NCBI RefSeq assembly: GCF_000337195.1
Contig: NZ_AOID01000026.1
Span: 172,923-228,555, forward strand
Source of the DNA: Natrinema versiforme JCM 10478
Lineage (GTDB): Archaea > Halobacteriota > Halobacteria > Halobacteriales > Natrialbaceae
Reading direction: 5' to 3'
DNA: 55,633 bases
Position 1 is the first letter of the stretch. Every line of letters starts with the position of its first letter. Both the position numbers and the translations under genes were made by a program. This document shows, one piece after another, positions 1-9,544 of the stretch. The notes beneath the pieces are model-generated. The model worked only from the letters and a program-made list of their open reading frames with translations. It was not told where the DNA came from and ran no database searches.

Positions 1-930
1 GACGAGGTTCTTGTCGATCCCGTACTCGTCGAGTTCGAGTTGCCACGCGTCTTCCTCGTAGATCGATTCGTCGAGCTCTTGCAGCCGATCGACGAGGTCG
101 TCGGTGTCGCCGTTGCGCATGAACCGCGTCTCCTTGACGAACTCGTCGAACTCGGCGGGCAGGCGCTCGAGACACTCCGTCATCCCGCCCAGCACCTGGT
201 CGACGACCTCGCTGACCCGCTCGTAGGCCTCGTCGTCGCCCGCCTCGAGCCCCTGCATGATCGACTCGATCTCGGCTTCGGCGGCCTCGACCTCGGCTTC
301 CGGCGCGTTCTCGAGGTAGGCGTTGCCCTTGCGGTAGTAGCGCACGAGGTCGTACTCCTTGCGGTCGCGCTCGGGTTCGCTCTCGAGGTCCGCCTCGTCG
401 AAGGTCTCGTAGGCCCACGTGAAGACGGCCATCTGCCGGCCGGCGTCGTTGACGTAGTAGTGGCGGTCGACGTCGTAGCCGGCGAAATCGAGCAGGGTGG
501 CGACGGCGTCGCCGATGATCGGGTTCCGGGCGCGGCCGACGTGGACTGGCCCCGTCGGGTTCGCGCTCGTGTGCTCGACGACGACGCTGGTGTCGCGGTC
601 GGCCAGGTGGCCGTGGCCCTCGTCGGTCGCGTCGCCCAGCGTCTCGGCGAAGTACGCGTCGCTCGGCAGGAAGTTCAGATAGGGGCCCTGCGTCCGAATC
701 TCGGACACGTACGTCAGTTCGCCGGCGTCGAGCTCCTCGGCGAGCTGTCCGGCGACTTGCGGCGGCGGTGCGCCGGCCTCACTGGCGAGTCGGAAGGCGA
801 CGCTCGAGGCGAGGACGCTCTCGACGCCCTCCGGTGGTTCTTCGATTCCGAGATCGTCGGTCGGGAAGTCACGCGCCGAGAGCGCCCCCTCGAGGGCGTC
901 CTCGACCTCTGCGCGCAGGGAGAGGAACAT
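1..930 (-). CDS. argS: Arginyl-tRNA synthetase, N-terminal part (cut by window edge)
   Basis: Charges tRNA-Arg with arginine in the cytoplasm. The first 310 codons are present and the reading frame runs off the left edge without a stop, so the C-terminal catalytic and anticodon-binding parts are missing. The ATG (complement of 928-930) begins [13 protein letters not shown], matching the usual N-terminal additional domain. The class I signature appears near residue 130 as [16 protein letters not shown], the HIGH-equivalent of ArgRS, followed by VNDAGRQM, which contacts the amino acid in this family. No partner gene is evident; udk follows independently on the same strand 54 bases upstream. Identification is secure. 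Confidence 0.95.
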   Translation of the reverse strand, partial: MFLSLRAEVEDALEGALSARDFPTDDLGIEEPPEGVESVLASSVAFRLASEAGAPPPQVAGQLAEELDAGELTYVSEIRTQGPYLNFLPSDAYFAETLGDATDEGHGHLADRDTSVVVEHTSANPTGPVHVGRARNPIIGDAVATLLDFAGYDVDRHYYVNDAGRQMAVFTWAYETFDEADLESEPERDRKEYDLVRYYRKGNAYLENAPEAEVEAAEAEIESIMQGLEAGDDEAYERVSEVVDQVLGGMTECLERLPAEFDEFVKETRFMRNGDTDDLVDRLQELDESIYEEDAWQLELDEYGIDKNLV

Positions 931-984
931 ACCCGCCCGTATTCAGGGCTCGAGTAAAGGAATGTCGGGTTTCGGTTGCGGCGG

Positions 985-1662
985 TCAGTTGATCGCCTGT
1001 CCGTCGAACGACAGTTCGCGGTCCGAGCCGTCGGACCCCTCCGGGTCGGCCGGCAATTCGGCCTGGACCTTCTCGATCAGGAGATCGAGTGCCATCCGAT
1101 TTGCACCCTCTGGAATGATCACGTCGGCCTGTTTCTTTGTCGGGGCGACGAACTGCTCGTGCATCGGTTTGACCGTCCCGAGGTACTGATCCATGACGCC
1201 CTCGAGGTCGCGACCGCGCTCGATGACGTCGCGTTCGATCCGGCGCAGGATGCGGACGTCCGCGTCGGTCATCACGTACACCCGCAGGTCGAGCATCTCG
1301 CGGATTTCCTCGTCATAGAGGGAGAGAATCCCCTCGAGGACGATGATCTCCGAGGGTTCGACGGTGACGCGGTCGTCGGTGCGGTTGTGCAGTTCGAAGT
1401 CGTACTGGGGCATCTCGATCGATTGGCCGGTCAACAGCGCGTCGAGTTGCTCCCGGAGCAGGTCCCACTCGAAGGCGTCGGGGTGGTCGTAGTTGATCTG
1501 CTCGCGCTCCTCGAAGGCCAGATACGAGAGGTCCTCGTAGTAGTTGTCGAGCGGGATCCGCGTGACGGCCTCGCCGACGGTCTCCGCGACCGTGCGTGCG
1601 ACCGTCGTCTTCCCGGCACCCGTGCCGCCGGCGATCCCGATGGCGAACGACGGTATACTCAT
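985..1662 (-). CDS. udk: Uridine kinase
   Basis: 225 aa, normal length for the Udk/PRK-type P-loop kinases that phosphorylate uridine or cytidine to the monophosphate for pyrimidine salvage. A Walker A motif (GGTGAGKT) sits at residues 12-19, followed by the expected nucleoside-site region (DNYYEDLS near 40, YDHPDAFEWD near 60) and VLEGIL near 110. The ATG at 1662 is preceded by an AT-rich element around 1685-1692 at leaderless spacing. The product stands alone, though a pyrE gene lies elsewhere in the window at 25.3 kb. Phosphoribulokinase-like activity is the only serious alternative and is less likely at this length. Confidence 0.9.
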   Translation of the reverse strand: MSIPSFAIGIAGGTGAGKTTVARTVAETVGEAVTRIPLDNYYEDLSYLAFEEREQINYDHPDAFEWDLLREQLDALLTGQSIEMPQYDFELHNRTDDRVTVEPSEIIVLEGILSLYDEEIREMLDLRVYVMTDADVRILRRIERDVIERGRDLEGVMDQYLGTVKPMHEQFVAPTKKQADVIIPEGANRMALDLLIEKVQAELPADPEGSDGSDRELSFDGQAIN

Positions 1663-1742
1663 TGTCCGGACCTGGGCCGGGCCGCTAATGAATTCCCTGA
1701 TTCCGCCGTGTCCCGTTGTCCGGGAGCCGTCGGCGGCGGGGC

Positions 1743-2279
1743 CTACTCGAACAGCGCGGCGGCCTCGCGGAACCGTTCCTCGTGAATCGGCCGGAACGTC
1801 TCCTCGGAGGCGTCGAACTCGCGCGGCGTCCAGAAACGGGTGTCCGTCGCGTCGCTCCCCGCGACCGGGTCGCCCTCGGCGTCGGCGCGGGCGGCCACGT
1901 AGTGGACCGTCACGACGTGTTTGCCCTCTCGAGGCGGCATCGCCGACGCGCTCAGGATCTCGAGGTCGGCGGGATCGACGGCGACGCCGGTCTCCTCTCG
2001 GAGTTCGCGGGCGGCCGCCGTCGCCGGCTCCTCACCGGTCTCGATGTGGCCGCCGGGGATCGTCCACTCGCCGACGCCCGGCGGGACGCCGCGTTCGACA
2101 CAGAGCACGGCGGGCTCGGGGCCGCTGGCGTCGACCACCGCGACGCCGGCACAGGGGACCGGGTTGTGCCAGACGACCGCCTCGCAGTTCGGACAGCGCA
2201 TTCGCTCGCGGGCATCGATCGGTGTCGACTCGAGGCGGGTGCCACAGTCGGGACAGAACGTCGGTGGTCGGCTGACCAT
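1743..2279 (-). CDS. Nudix hydrolase with zinc ribbon
   Basis: 178 aa. The N-terminus has a zinc ribbon (CPDCG near residue 9, CPNCE near 29), followed by a Nudix fold with the full box GGHIETGEEPATAAARELRE plus ETGV around residues 70-95. Such proteins resemble NADH pyrophosphatase-like or ADP-ribose-type Nudix enzymes, but the substrate cannot be read from sequence. The ATG at 2279 was chosen because it begins MVSRPPTFCPDCG and lies 2 bases after the stop of the upstream gene; the frame is open further upstream but that extension overlaps the threonine-synthase-like gene. It is the last gene of a three-gene operon (4397 to 1743). Confidence 0.85.
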   Translation of the reverse strand: MVSRPPTFCPDCGTRLESTPIDARERMRCPNCEAVVWHNPVPCAGVAVVDASGPEPAVLCVERGVPPGVGEWTIPGGHIETGEEPATAAARELREETGVAVDPADLEILSASAMPPREGKHVVTVHYVAARADAEGDPVAGSDATDTRFWTPREFDASEETFRPIHEERFREAAALFE

Positions 2280-2281
2280 GG

Positions 2282-3436
2282 TTAGAGGGTTTTCAGTCCG
2301 CTGCCGGTCAGCGGGACGACGACATCGTCGTCGTCGGCGATGACGCCGTCCTCGCGGTACTGATCGAGGGCCGCCGGCGCGACCGCACAGGTGGGCTCGA
2401 CGTAGAACCCGCCGCGGTGGAGTCGGTCTAACGCGGTCTCGATCGGGTCCGAGCCGAGCGCGATCGCGTCGCCGTCGGTTTCTGCGATCGCCTCGAGAAT
2501 CTCGGTGCCGCGGGCGGGTTCGGTGATCTGGATGCCGTCGGCGATGTCGGTGCGCTCGCCCTCGGCGTCGGTGGTGTCGCCGCCGAGCGCGGCGACGATG
2601 GGGGCGTAGCCGGCCGCCTGCGCCCCGAGGAGGCGGGGCATTCCGTCGACGATCCCAGCCTCGTTCAGCAGCGAGAAGCCCCGATACGCGCCCAAAAAGA
2701 GCGTTCCGTGGCCGATCGGGAGGACGACGGCATCGGGCACGGTCCACCCCTGTTGGGCGGCCACCTCGAAGGCGAACGTCATCGTCCCGGCGTAGAACGC
2801 GGGGTTCCACGCGTGGCTGGCGTACCAGCCCTCGCCCGCTTGCGACGGCGCGCCGCCGTCGGCCGCCGTCCCGTCGCCAGTCGCGTCGCCTTCGACGGCC
2901 TCGAGACAGGCCGCGGTCACGTCTTCTCGCGTTCCCTCGACGCGGACCGGCCGGGCGTCGGCCCGCTGGATCGCCATCAGCTTCGACTGTTTGACGTCCG
3001 CCGGGACGTAGATGTCCGCGTCCAGCCCCGCTCGAGCCGCGTAGGTCGCGATGGATGCGCCCGCGTTGCCCGAGGAGTCCTCGACGACTTTCTCGACGCC
3101 GAGTTCGACGGCCCGCGAGAGGGTCGTCGTCGCGCCGCGGTCCTTGAACGACCCCGTCGGGAAGACGTACTCGAGTTTGAACTCGGCGTCCCAGTCGGGG
3201 GCGTCGACCATCGGCGTAAAGCCCTCGTGGAAGGTGACGTGCTGTTCGATCGGGAGGAACTCGAAGAACGTCCAGAGCCCCTCGCTGGTGTCGAGGCTGT
3301 GCAGCGGGAGCGGATCGCCCTGCGGATGCGGCCGTTCGGTGAACTCCAACGCGTGCCCGCAGGTACAGCGCCACGGTTCGTCCGGGCCGGCCTCGTAGAC
3401 GGCCCCGCAGTCGGGACAGGTGAGGTCGGCAGCCAT
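2282..3436 (-). CDS. Threonine-synthase-like PLP enzyme
   Basis: 384 aa fold-type II PLP enzyme. A zinc ribbon (CPDCG...CTCG, residues 7-26) precedes the catalytic domain; the PLP lysine is in FPTGSFKDRGA near residue 97, followed by EDSSGNAGAS, which binds the substrate carboxylate. The C-terminal PLTGSGLKTL tail is typical of threonine synthases, which convert O-phosphohomoserine to threonine. It starts 1 base after the stop of the desuccinylase-like gene and ends 2 bases before the Nudix gene, so co-transcription is near certain. The operon context is not a thr biosynthesis operon, so another beta-replacement or elimination reaction is possible; I give no symbol for that reason. Confidence 0.85.
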   Translation of the reverse strand: MAADLTCPDCGAVYEAGPDEPWRCTCGHALEFTERPHPQGDPLPLHSLDTSEGLWTFFEFLPIEQHVTFHEGFTPMVDAPDWDAEFKLEYVFPTGSFKDRGATTTLSRAVELGVEKVVEDSSGNAGASIATYAARAGLDADIYVPADVKQSKLMAIQRADARPVRVEGTREDVTAACLEAVEGDATGDGTAADGGAPSQAGEGWYASHAWNPAFYAGTMTFAFEVAAQQGWTVPDAVVLPIGHGTLFLGAYRGFSLLNEAGIVDGMPRLLGAQAAGYAPIVAALGGDTTDAEGERTDIADGIQITEPARGTEILEAIAETDGDAIALGSDPIETALDRLHRGGFYVEPTCAVAPAALDQYREDGVIADDDDVVVPLTGSGLKTL

Positions 3437-3437
3437 C

Positions 3438-4397
3438 TCAGTACTCTCCGATGTCGGTCCCGACCGAACAGATGTACTCGCCGGTCGCGACCTGCGGGAG
3501 CCGCCGCGCTCGCCAGAAAATGCCGTCGTTGTCCGCGGTCACCTCGGCTTTCGGTTCGCCAAATGGTGTCGTCACCTCGAACAGCGTCTCGCCCGGTCGA
3601 ACGCGGTCGCCGAGCTCTTTCCGGAGCGTGACGAGTCCGCCGGCGGGAGCGCCGTACTGCTCGAACCCTCTGGCACGAGTCTGGGTCTCGAGGGGCTGGG
3701 CTCCCTCGAGGAAGTTGTAGTACCGGAGCACGTTGAACACGCCCTCGACGCCCTTGCGGATGCTCTCCTCGTCCCAGCCGACGGCCCCGCCGAGTTCGGG
3801 ATCGACGGTCGGAATGCCGTCGTCGGGGGCCGCGCGGGCCAGTTGGCCGTCGGGTCCCTTCTGGTCGAGCACGTAGCCACAACCGAAGGCCTTCGCCAGC
3901 TCGAGACACTGGTCGTGGTGCCGGTGGCGTTTGCCACAGCGGACCCGGACCTCATCGAGCATCCGGCTGGTCGATCCCTGGTGGAGGTCGAGGATCAGGT
4001 CCGCCCGGGTCGCGGCATCGAACGTCGCGGCTGCGATCCGCTCGGTCGAGGTGCCGCCCTCGTTGCCCGGATAGGCCCTGTTCATCTTCGTGTCGTCGAT
4101 CGGATTGCGGTGTTCGGCGACCTGAAACGCGTGGTAGTTGACGATCCCGACGATGAGAATCGTCCCCGAAATCTCCGCGGGATCGAGTCGCGGCACGACG
4201 CGCTGGATGACGCCGACACCGTTGAGTTCGTCGCCGTCACTGGCCGCCTGCATGTAAAGCGTTTTGCCGGAATCTGCCCCGTTCACTACGGCGACTGGCA
4301 GTCCGAACGGGCTGCCATCTCGCGTCTCACCGACCTCGAGACGCCCCGTCTCGATCTCGCCGGGAGACGCGCTCGCCGTTCCGAGCGTCGTCGTCAT
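3438..4397 (-). CDS. Succinylglutamate desuccinylase/aspartoacylase-family metalloenzyme
   Basis: 319 aa member of the M14-like family that includes AstE, aspartoacylase and DoeB/EutE (N-acetyl-diaminobutyrate deacetylase). The metal-site region reads ASDGDELNG near residues 52-60 and LDLHQGS near 138. In the first motif the His of the usual HGDE/HGNE is Asp, so one zinc ligand appears replaced. The C-terminal part (EYICSVGTDIGEY) resembles the barrel-like domain of the family. It is the first gene of the operon 4397-1743, with a TATA-like GTATAAAG around 4424-4432. Because an ectoine hydrolase lies 18 kb away, it is one candidate for the deacetylase step, but it lacks the shared operator of that gene set. 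Confidence 0.75.
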   Translation of the reverse strand: MTTTLGTASASPGEIETGRLEVGETRDGSPFGLPVAVVNGADSGKTLYMQAASDGDELNGVGVIQRVVPRLDPAEISGTILIVGIVNYHAFQVAEHRNPIDDTKMNRAYPGNEGGTSTERIAAATFDAATRADLILDLHQGSTSRMLDEVRVRCGKRHRHHDQCLELAKAFGCGYVLDQKGPDGQLARAAPDDGIPTVDPELGGAVGWDEESIRKGVEGVFNVLRYYNFLEGAQPLETQTRARGFEQYGAPAGGLVTLRKELGDRVRPGETLFEVTTPFGEPKAEVTADNDGIFWRARRLPQVATGEYICSVGTDIGEY

Positions 4398-4542
4398 ATG
4401 TCCACCACGATGGAGCCGTCTGCCTTTATACTATCCTTTGATCCCTCGCGGCGGGCACTGGATCCGAGCCCGAGGGGGCGATCCGACCCGCTTCCGTCGC
4501 CGCGGATTTCGCCCGTCTCGAGACGTACTCGAGGCCGCGTTC

Positions 4543-5391
4543 TCAACTGCTCAACACGGCCCGAAGCGCGAACCGGAGGTTCTCCCGCCGTTCCATGACT
4601 CGCCGGTAGAAGTAGGACATCCAGCGGTCGCCGTAGGGGACGTACTGCCAGACCTCGTACTCTTCGGCCAACTCGTATTGAGTCTCCTCGCGCACGCCCA
4701 TGAGCATCTGAATCTCGAAGTCGGTCCCGTATCGCTCGTGGAGCGCCGTCGCGCGCTCGATCATCGCCGGATCGTGGCTCCCCACCGCGATGCCGCCCTC
4801 GTAGTGGTCGAACGCGTACTCGAGCAGGTCTCGATACTCCTGATCGATCCGCGCCCCATCGGTGTAGGCCACGTCGGCCGGCGGATCGTAGGCTCCCTTG
4901 ACGAAGCGGACCTTGCCGGGAACGTCGGCGAGCCGTTTCGCGTCCGCTCGAGTCCGTCTGAGATTGGCCTGCAGGCAGAGACCGACGCCGCCTCCGTGTT
5001 CGCGGGCCATCTCCTCGAACGCATCGAGGGTCGCGTCGGTCGTCGTGTGGTCTTCCATATCGATCCAGACGAAGACGCCGTGGTCGGCCGCAGCGTCGAC
5101 GATGTCGGCCAGTTCGCTCCGAAACACGTCCTCGCCGAGGTCCAGTCCCAGTTGCGAGGGTTTCACCGAGATGCAGGCCTCGAGCCTCGAGCCCGCGATG
5201 TCGTCCACGAGCCGCCGGTATTCGGCGGCGTCAGATTCGACAGGCTCGCGGTCATCGTAGTGCTCTCCGAGCAGGTTGACGATGGCCTTTACGTCGCGCT
5301 CGTTCAACCCGCGGACGTGCTCGAGCGCTGTGGCAGGAGAGTCCCCCGCGACGAACCGGTTCGCGATGGGCGGGATCATATCAGGGAACAT
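4543..5391 (-). CDS. Proline dehydrogenase (FAD-dependent)
   Basis: 282 aa, the usual size of single-domain ProDH, which oxidises proline to pyrroline-5-carboxylate with FAD at the membrane. The start MFPDMIPPIANRFVAG matches haloarchaeal ProDH N-termini; ATG at 5379 is an alternative. The barrel shows KPSQLGLDL near residue 80, WIDMEDH near 115, LQANLRRT near 148, RFVKGAYDPP near 168, and the signature QMLMGVRE then YVPYGDRWMSYFYRRVMER at the C-terminus, where two arginines bind the substrate carboxylate. No P5C dehydrogenase is adjacent. The neighbouring permease on the same strand and the glutamate dehydrogenase at 21 kb suggest amino-acid catabolism. Confidence 0.92.
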   Translation of the reverse strand: MFPDMIPPIANRFVAGDSPATALEHVRGLNERDVKAIVNLLGEHYDDREPVESDAAEYRRLVDDIAGSRLEACISVKPSQLGLDLGEDVFRSELADIVDAAADHGVFVWIDMEDHTTTDATLDAFEEMAREHGGGVGLCLQANLRRTRADAKRLADVPGKVRFVKGAYDPPADVAYTDGARIDQEYRDLLEYAFDHYEGGIAVGSHDPAMIERATALHERYGTDFEIQMLMGVREETQYELAEEYEVWQYVPYGDRWMSYFYRRVMERRENLRFALRAVLSS

Positions 5392-5461
5392 GACCGCCAC
5401 GCGTAAGGCTGTTCCTCCGTTTCTCGAGCGGTCCGGCTCTCTCCCGAAAACGCAGCGGGAG

Positions 5462-7759
5462 CTACTCTTCTTCGGTTCCCAGCAGCCGTTCGCGCATGCT
5501 CCGTTCGCGGGCCCGTTCGGCAAGCAACACCGAACACTCGATGTCCTCGAGCACGTCTAAGACCAGCGAGCCGCGGACGACCCGCGAGAGCAGCCCTTCC
5601 CCGGTCGCGCCGATGACGACCAGCGACGCGTCCGTGGCGGCCTCGGCGATGGCCGGCTCGACGTCGCCGTCCTCGAGTCGGAGTTCGGCGTCGGCGAGGT
5701 CGTTCTCGGCTGCCCACTCCTCGAGGAACTGCTCGCCCTCCTCGGCGGACTCGCCGTCGGTGAGGACGTGCAACAGCGTCACCTGCGAGTCGAACTCGTC
5801 GCGGAGCAACCCGGCGATCTCGGCGCTGAGCTCCGAGTCAGGGCCGCCCGCGGTCGGGACGAGGATGCGGTCGGGCTCGAACCCTCGCTCGTTCAACACG
5901 AGGAAGTCACAGGGCAGGTCGTGGGTCAGCTCGTCGATGCGGGACTCGGCGCGGCCGTGTGCGGTCGGCCCCCAGCCCATGACGACCTGATCGGCCTCGA
6001 ACGAGCGGGCGGCGTCGAAGATCTCCTCGAACGAGCGATGCGAGAGGACGGTGTGGGTCTCGACCGGCGCGCCGAACGTCTCGGCGTCGGTCCGGGCCTG
6101 CTCGAGCAGCTTCTGGGACTCGGCGTCGAGACGGCCGTTTTCCTCTGCCCGCCCGAGCGGCGTCTGGTCGGGCACTTGCACGATGTGGACGGCGTGGACC
6201 GTGCCGCCGCGTTGTTTCGCGATGGCTCCGGCGAGCGTGATGAGGTCCCGCTCGGTTCGGGGGTTCGAGAGGGGGACCATCACGCGGAAGTCGCCGCCGT
6301 TCGCGCTCGCGGCGGGTTCTCTGGCGGCGTCGGGGCGGACCGAATCGGCCGCAGCCACCGCGGCGTCGGGCATCTCTTCGGAGCGGTCGAGGATCCAGCC
6401 GACGAACACGCCGGCGCTCTCGACGCGCTGGCGGGCGTACAGCAGGTACCACATCGCCGCAAAGACGACGAGTCCCGCCGAGAGCGCGATGACGAGCGGT
6501 TCGATGTACGCGATCAGCGCGAACGACGAGATCGTCCCGATGATCGGGACGAACGGGTACAGCGGCACCTCGAAATCGGGATCGTAGTCGGCGGGCTCGG
6601 CCTCTCGCATGACGATCAGCGCGATATTCAACAGGCCGTAGACGATCAGGTGCAACACGGAGCCGGCCGTCGACAGGATCTCGAGGTTGCCAAAGAGGAG
6701 GAAGGCGACGATGAGCCCCCCGGTGATCAGAATCGATTTGTACGGCGTGCCAAAGCGGGGGTGGATCTCGTTGACCGACGGCGAGATAATCTTCTCCCGG
6801 CCCATCGCGAAGTTGATCCGGGACGACGAAAGGATCGACGCGTTCGCGCTCGAGGCTGTCGCCAGCAGCCCGCCGAGCAGTAACAGTCCCCAGCCGAGCG
6901 CGCCGAGACTGAACCCGAAGACGCTGTACTGGCCGAAGAGCAACTCGGCGGCCTCGACGACCGCCGTGTCGTTGTTCGCTACCAACTCGTTGGGCACCGC
7001 CGCCAACAGGACGAGGAGGAACAAGGCGTAGACGACCGTGACGATGACGACCGAGCCGATGACCGCCAGCGGGAGGTTCCGGCCGGGGTTCTTGATCTCC
7101 TCGGCGACGGAGGTGATCTGGACGAAGCCGAGGTAGGAGACGAAGACGATGGCAGTGACCGGCAGCACCTCGCCGGTCGTCCCCTCGGGTGCAAGCGGTC
7201 GCAGCGACTCGAGGTCGGCGTTCAAGAGCCCGACGATGGTGAACACGCCGAGGATCGCGAGCAGCGTGAGCACGATCCCGATCTGGAGGCCGCCGGTCTC
7301 CTTGGCACCCATGTAGTTGATCGCGATAAAGAGCGCCGCGCCGACGAGGCCGATTGTCTGGGCGGCCGAGATCGTGACGGGTCCCAACCCGATCGCCGGC
7401 GCGCCCACGAGCTGGTTGACGTACTCGCCGAAGCCGTACATGTAGAACGCGGAGGCAAAGGCCAGCCCGAGCCAGTTCGCCCAGCCGCTGATCGACCCGA
7501 ACAGCGGGCCGAGCGCGCGGTTAATGTAGAAATATGCCCCACCGGATTTCGGCATCGCCGTCCCCAGTTCGGAGGCCGACAGCGCCGTGAACAGGGCGGT
7601 GACGCCGCCGATGACGAAGGTAAGCGCCGCGAGCGGCCCCGCTCGAGCAACCGCGGTGCCCGGCAGCACGAAGATGCCGGCCCCGATCATGGTCCCGATA
7701 CCGATCGCGATCGCCGAGAGGAGTCCGAGGTCCTTCGCGAGTTCCTCGTCGGCGCTCAT
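5462..7759 (-). CDS. APC-family amino-acid permease fused to two universal-stress-protein domains
   Basis: 765 aa. Residues about 1-450 form an APC permease with around 12 hydrophobic segments; the first contains GIGTMIGAGIFVLPG, the family's substrate-binding GxG helix break. After a short linker (RSEEMPDAAVAAADS) two UspA-like domains follow (about 500-620 and 630-755), the second with the nucleotide-binding style VIGATGEGLLSR. Such permease-Usp fusions occur repeatedly in haloarchaea and are thought to sense nucleotides. The ATG at 7759 begins MSADEELAKDLGLLSA, the usual N-terminus; an open frame continues upstream but lacks conserved features. The substrate is unknown; proximity to ProDH suggests a neutral amino acid, which is inference. 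Confidence 0.88.
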   Translation of the reverse strand: MSADEELAKDLGLLSAIAIGIGTMIGAGIFVLPGTAVARAGPLAALTFVIGGVTALFTALSASELGTAMPKSGGAYFYINRALGPLFGSISGWANWLGLAFASAFYMYGFGEYVNQLVGAPAIGLGPVTISAAQTIGLVGAALFIAINYMGAKETGGLQIGIVLTLLAILGVFTIVGLLNADLESLRPLAPEGTTGEVLPVTAIVFVSYLGFVQITSVAEEIKNPGRNLPLAVIGSVVIVTVVYALFLLVLLAAVPNELVANNDTAVVEAAELLFGQYSVFGFSLGALGWGLLLLGGLLATASSANASILSSSRINFAMGREKIISPSVNEIHPRFGTPYKSILITGGLIVAFLLFGNLEILSTAGSVLHLIVYGLLNIALIVMREAEPADYDPDFEVPLYPFVPIIGTISSFALIAYIEPLVIALSAGLVVFAAMWYLLYARQRVESAGVFVGWILDRSEEMPDAAVAAADSVRPDAAREPAASANGGDFRVMVPLSNPRTERDLITLAGAIAKQRGGTVHAVHIVQVPDQTPLGRAEENGRLDAESQKLLEQARTDAETFGAPVETHTVLSHRSFEEIFDAARSFEADQVVMGWGPTAHGRAESRIDELTHDLPCDFLVLNERGFEPDRILVPTAGGPDSELSAEIAGLLRDEFDSQVTLLHVLTDGESAEEGEQFLEEWAAENDLADAELRLEDGDVEPAIAEAATDASLVVIGATGEGLLSRVVRGSLVLDVLEDIECSVLLAERARERSMRERLLGTEEE

Positions 7760-8143
7760 ACGGATACACCCCACCCGCCCGTCCCGCGCCGTCTGGTTTT
7801 CGGACCCCGTCGGCTCGCCGCGTTCGACCGCGACCGTCGTGGCGGACCGCACGCGTTATTTCGGGCGTTCATTGAGTCCGACTTGTGTCGGTGACGGTGA
7901 TAAACTCCCTGATTAGACTGCTGGATCCGTATTCACATGGCATGCTATTGACGATCACTGAGAATGGGTCCCCTTCTCGTTCGGATCCGGAATCGGAACC
8001 GGACCCCGGGCAACGGGTACAGTCCCGCGAGCGAGCCCTCGTTCGGCCTGTCGTTCGCGGCGCACTCTGTACCCAATAACTGTATACAGCCTGCATGATT
8101 ACTGTGGACAAGTTATTTATGAGTGTTCCGCCTTCCCATACGT
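7760..8143. promoter_or_regulatory. Divergent intergenic region between permease and transaminase 1
   Basis: 384 bases without a convincing gene. The right part carries the transaminase promoter: the 19-bp shared palindrome at 8069-8087, a second partial copy at 8091-8109, and a TATA element TTATTTAT at 8113-8120. That TATA position predicts transcription starting at or near the ATG at 8144. The left part holds the permease promoter, which I cannot place exactly. Short open frames within 7869-8189 show no haloarchaeal codon or residue pattern. Confidence 0.6.
8069..8087 (+). promoter_or_regulatory. Candidate operator, site A (transaminase 1-ridA)
   Basis: GTACCCAATAACTGTATAC, an imperfect palindrome with half-sites separated by 7 bases. 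It matches the consensus RTACACANWAACTGTRTAY shared with four other promoters in the window. It lies about 25 bases upstream of the TATA element, and a weaker copy with a good right half (CTGTGGAC) follows 22 bases later at 8091-8109, next to the TATA box. Confidence 0.7.
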
Positions 8144-9526
8144 ATGACGGCAGGACCGCCGATAGACGAACTCCACTTCGCGGACGCACCGACCGTCGAC
8201 GACGTGCCCGGCCCGAACACGCGGGCCCTGCTCGAGAAACAGCGCGAGATCGACAGCAGCGCGGTCGCCTACCCCGACGACATCCCGATCGCCTTCGAGG
8301 AGGGCAAGGGCGCGACGGTCCGGGACGCCGACGGCAACACCTACATCGACCTCTTTGCGGGCATCGGCGTGCTCAATGTCGGCCACTCGAACCCCTACGT
8401 GCTCGAGGCGGTCCACGAGCAGGCCGACAAGTTCGTTCACACGGTCGACTTCCCGACCGAAGCGCGCCTCGAGTTGATCGAGAAACTCGACGAGATCGCC
8501 CCCGACGGCCTGCAGGGCCAGAACAAGGTCGTCTTCGGCGGCCCGACCGGCAGCGACGCCATCGAGGCGTCGATCAAACTCTCCAAGTACAACACGGGCG
8601 GCGACGGCCTGATCGCGTTCCGGGGCGGCTACCACGGCGCGACCTCCGGCGCGATGAGCGTCACGTCGAACAAGAAGTTCAAGGGGGAGTACACGCCGCT
8701 GCTCTCCGATGTCGTCCACGCGCCGTATCCGCACCCGTTCCGACAGGACAAGACCCCCGAGGAAGCGGTCGATCACGCGCTCGAGGAGGTCCAGGCCATC
8801 GTCGAAGATCCCTACGGTGGGCTGGCGAACCCGGCCGGCATCATCGTCGAACCAATTCAGGGCGAAGGCGGCATCGTCACGCCGCCGAAAGGGTTCCTGC
8901 AGGGACTGCGAGACATCGCCGACGACAACGACGTGACGCTCGTCTTCGACGAGATTCAGAGCGGCCTCGGCCGCACCGGCCAGTGGTGGGCCAGCGACTG
9001 GGACGGGGTCGCCCCCGACGCGATGACGAGCGCGAAGGCGCTGGGCGGCGTCGGCTTCCCGCTCTCGGCCACGATGTATCACGAGGACCTCGACACGTGG
9101 GGGCCGGGCGACCACGCCGGCACCTACCGCGGCCACGTCGTCGGCATGCGAGCCGGCACCCGCGCCATCGAGTACATTCAGGACCACGACCTACTCGCCC
9201 ACGCCCGCGACCTCGGCGAGTACATCCAGGGGCGGCTCCGCGAAGCCGCCGACGGCAACGATCGTCTGGCCGATATCCGCGGCAAGGGTCTCTTCATCGG
9301 TGCGGAGTTCGTCGACGCCGACGGCAAGCCCGACGGCGACCTCGTCGACGCCGTCCAGCAGTACTGCTTCGAGCGCGGCGTCCTCGTCTGGACGGCCGGC
9401 CGCCACGGCAACGTGCTCCGGTTCCTGCCGCCGCTGGTGTTGACCCACGAACTGGCCGAGACGGCGCTCGACGTCGTCGTCGAAGCGATCGAAAGTGTGA
9501 CCGCCGAAGCGAAACGAGCCGCCTGA
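8144..9526 (+). CDS. Class III aminotransferase (candidate diaminobutyrate/GABA-type transaminase)
   Basis: 460 aa PLP enzyme of the omega-transaminase class. It shows [19 protein letters not shown] near residue 60, the PLP-contact motif [12 protein letters not shown] near 270, and the Schiff-base lysine in TSAKALGG near 300. Family members move an omega- or alpha-amino group to 2-oxoglutarate; DoeD of ectoine breakdown (diaminobutyrate to aspartate semialdehyde) belongs here. The ATG at 8144 is preferred over a GTG at 8123 because the TATA element at 8113-8120 predicts a leaderless transcript starting there. ridA follows 18 bases downstream, so both are co-transcribed and probably controlled by operator site A. 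Confidence 0.88.
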   Translation: MTAGPPIDELHFADAPTVDDVPGPNTRALLEKQREIDSSAVAYPDDIPIAFEEGKGATVRDADGNTYIDLFAGIGVLNVGHSNPYVLEAVHEQADKFVHTVDFPTEARLELIEKLDEIAPDGLQGQNKVVFGGPTGSDAIEASIKLSKYNTGGDGLIAFRGGYHGATSGAMSVTSNKKFKGEYTPLLSDVVHAPYPHPFRQDKTPEEAVDHALEEVQAIVEDPYGGLANPAGIIVEPIQGEGGIVTPPKGFLQGLRDIADDNDVTLVFDEIQSGLGRTGQWWASDWDGVAPDAMTSAKALGGVGFPLSATMYHEDLDTWGPGDHAGTYRGHVVGMRAGTRAIEYIQDHDLLAHARDLGEYIQGRLREAADGNDRLADIRGKGLFIGAEFVDADGKPDGDLVDAVQQYCFERGVLVWTAGRHGNVLRFLPPLVLTHELAETALDVVVEAIESVTAEAKRAA

Positions 9527-9544
9527 GACTCGAGCCGAGAGTCC

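Noticed and set aside
2280-3374. N-terminal extension of the Nudix gene upstream to 3374
   Set aside because: It overlaps the threonine-synthase-like gene in another frame and is Arg-rich; the ATG at 2279 fits the zinc-ribbon start.
7869-8189. Small genes between the permease and transaminase 1
   Set aside because: They overlap the operator, TATA element and coding start, with no family-like sequence.
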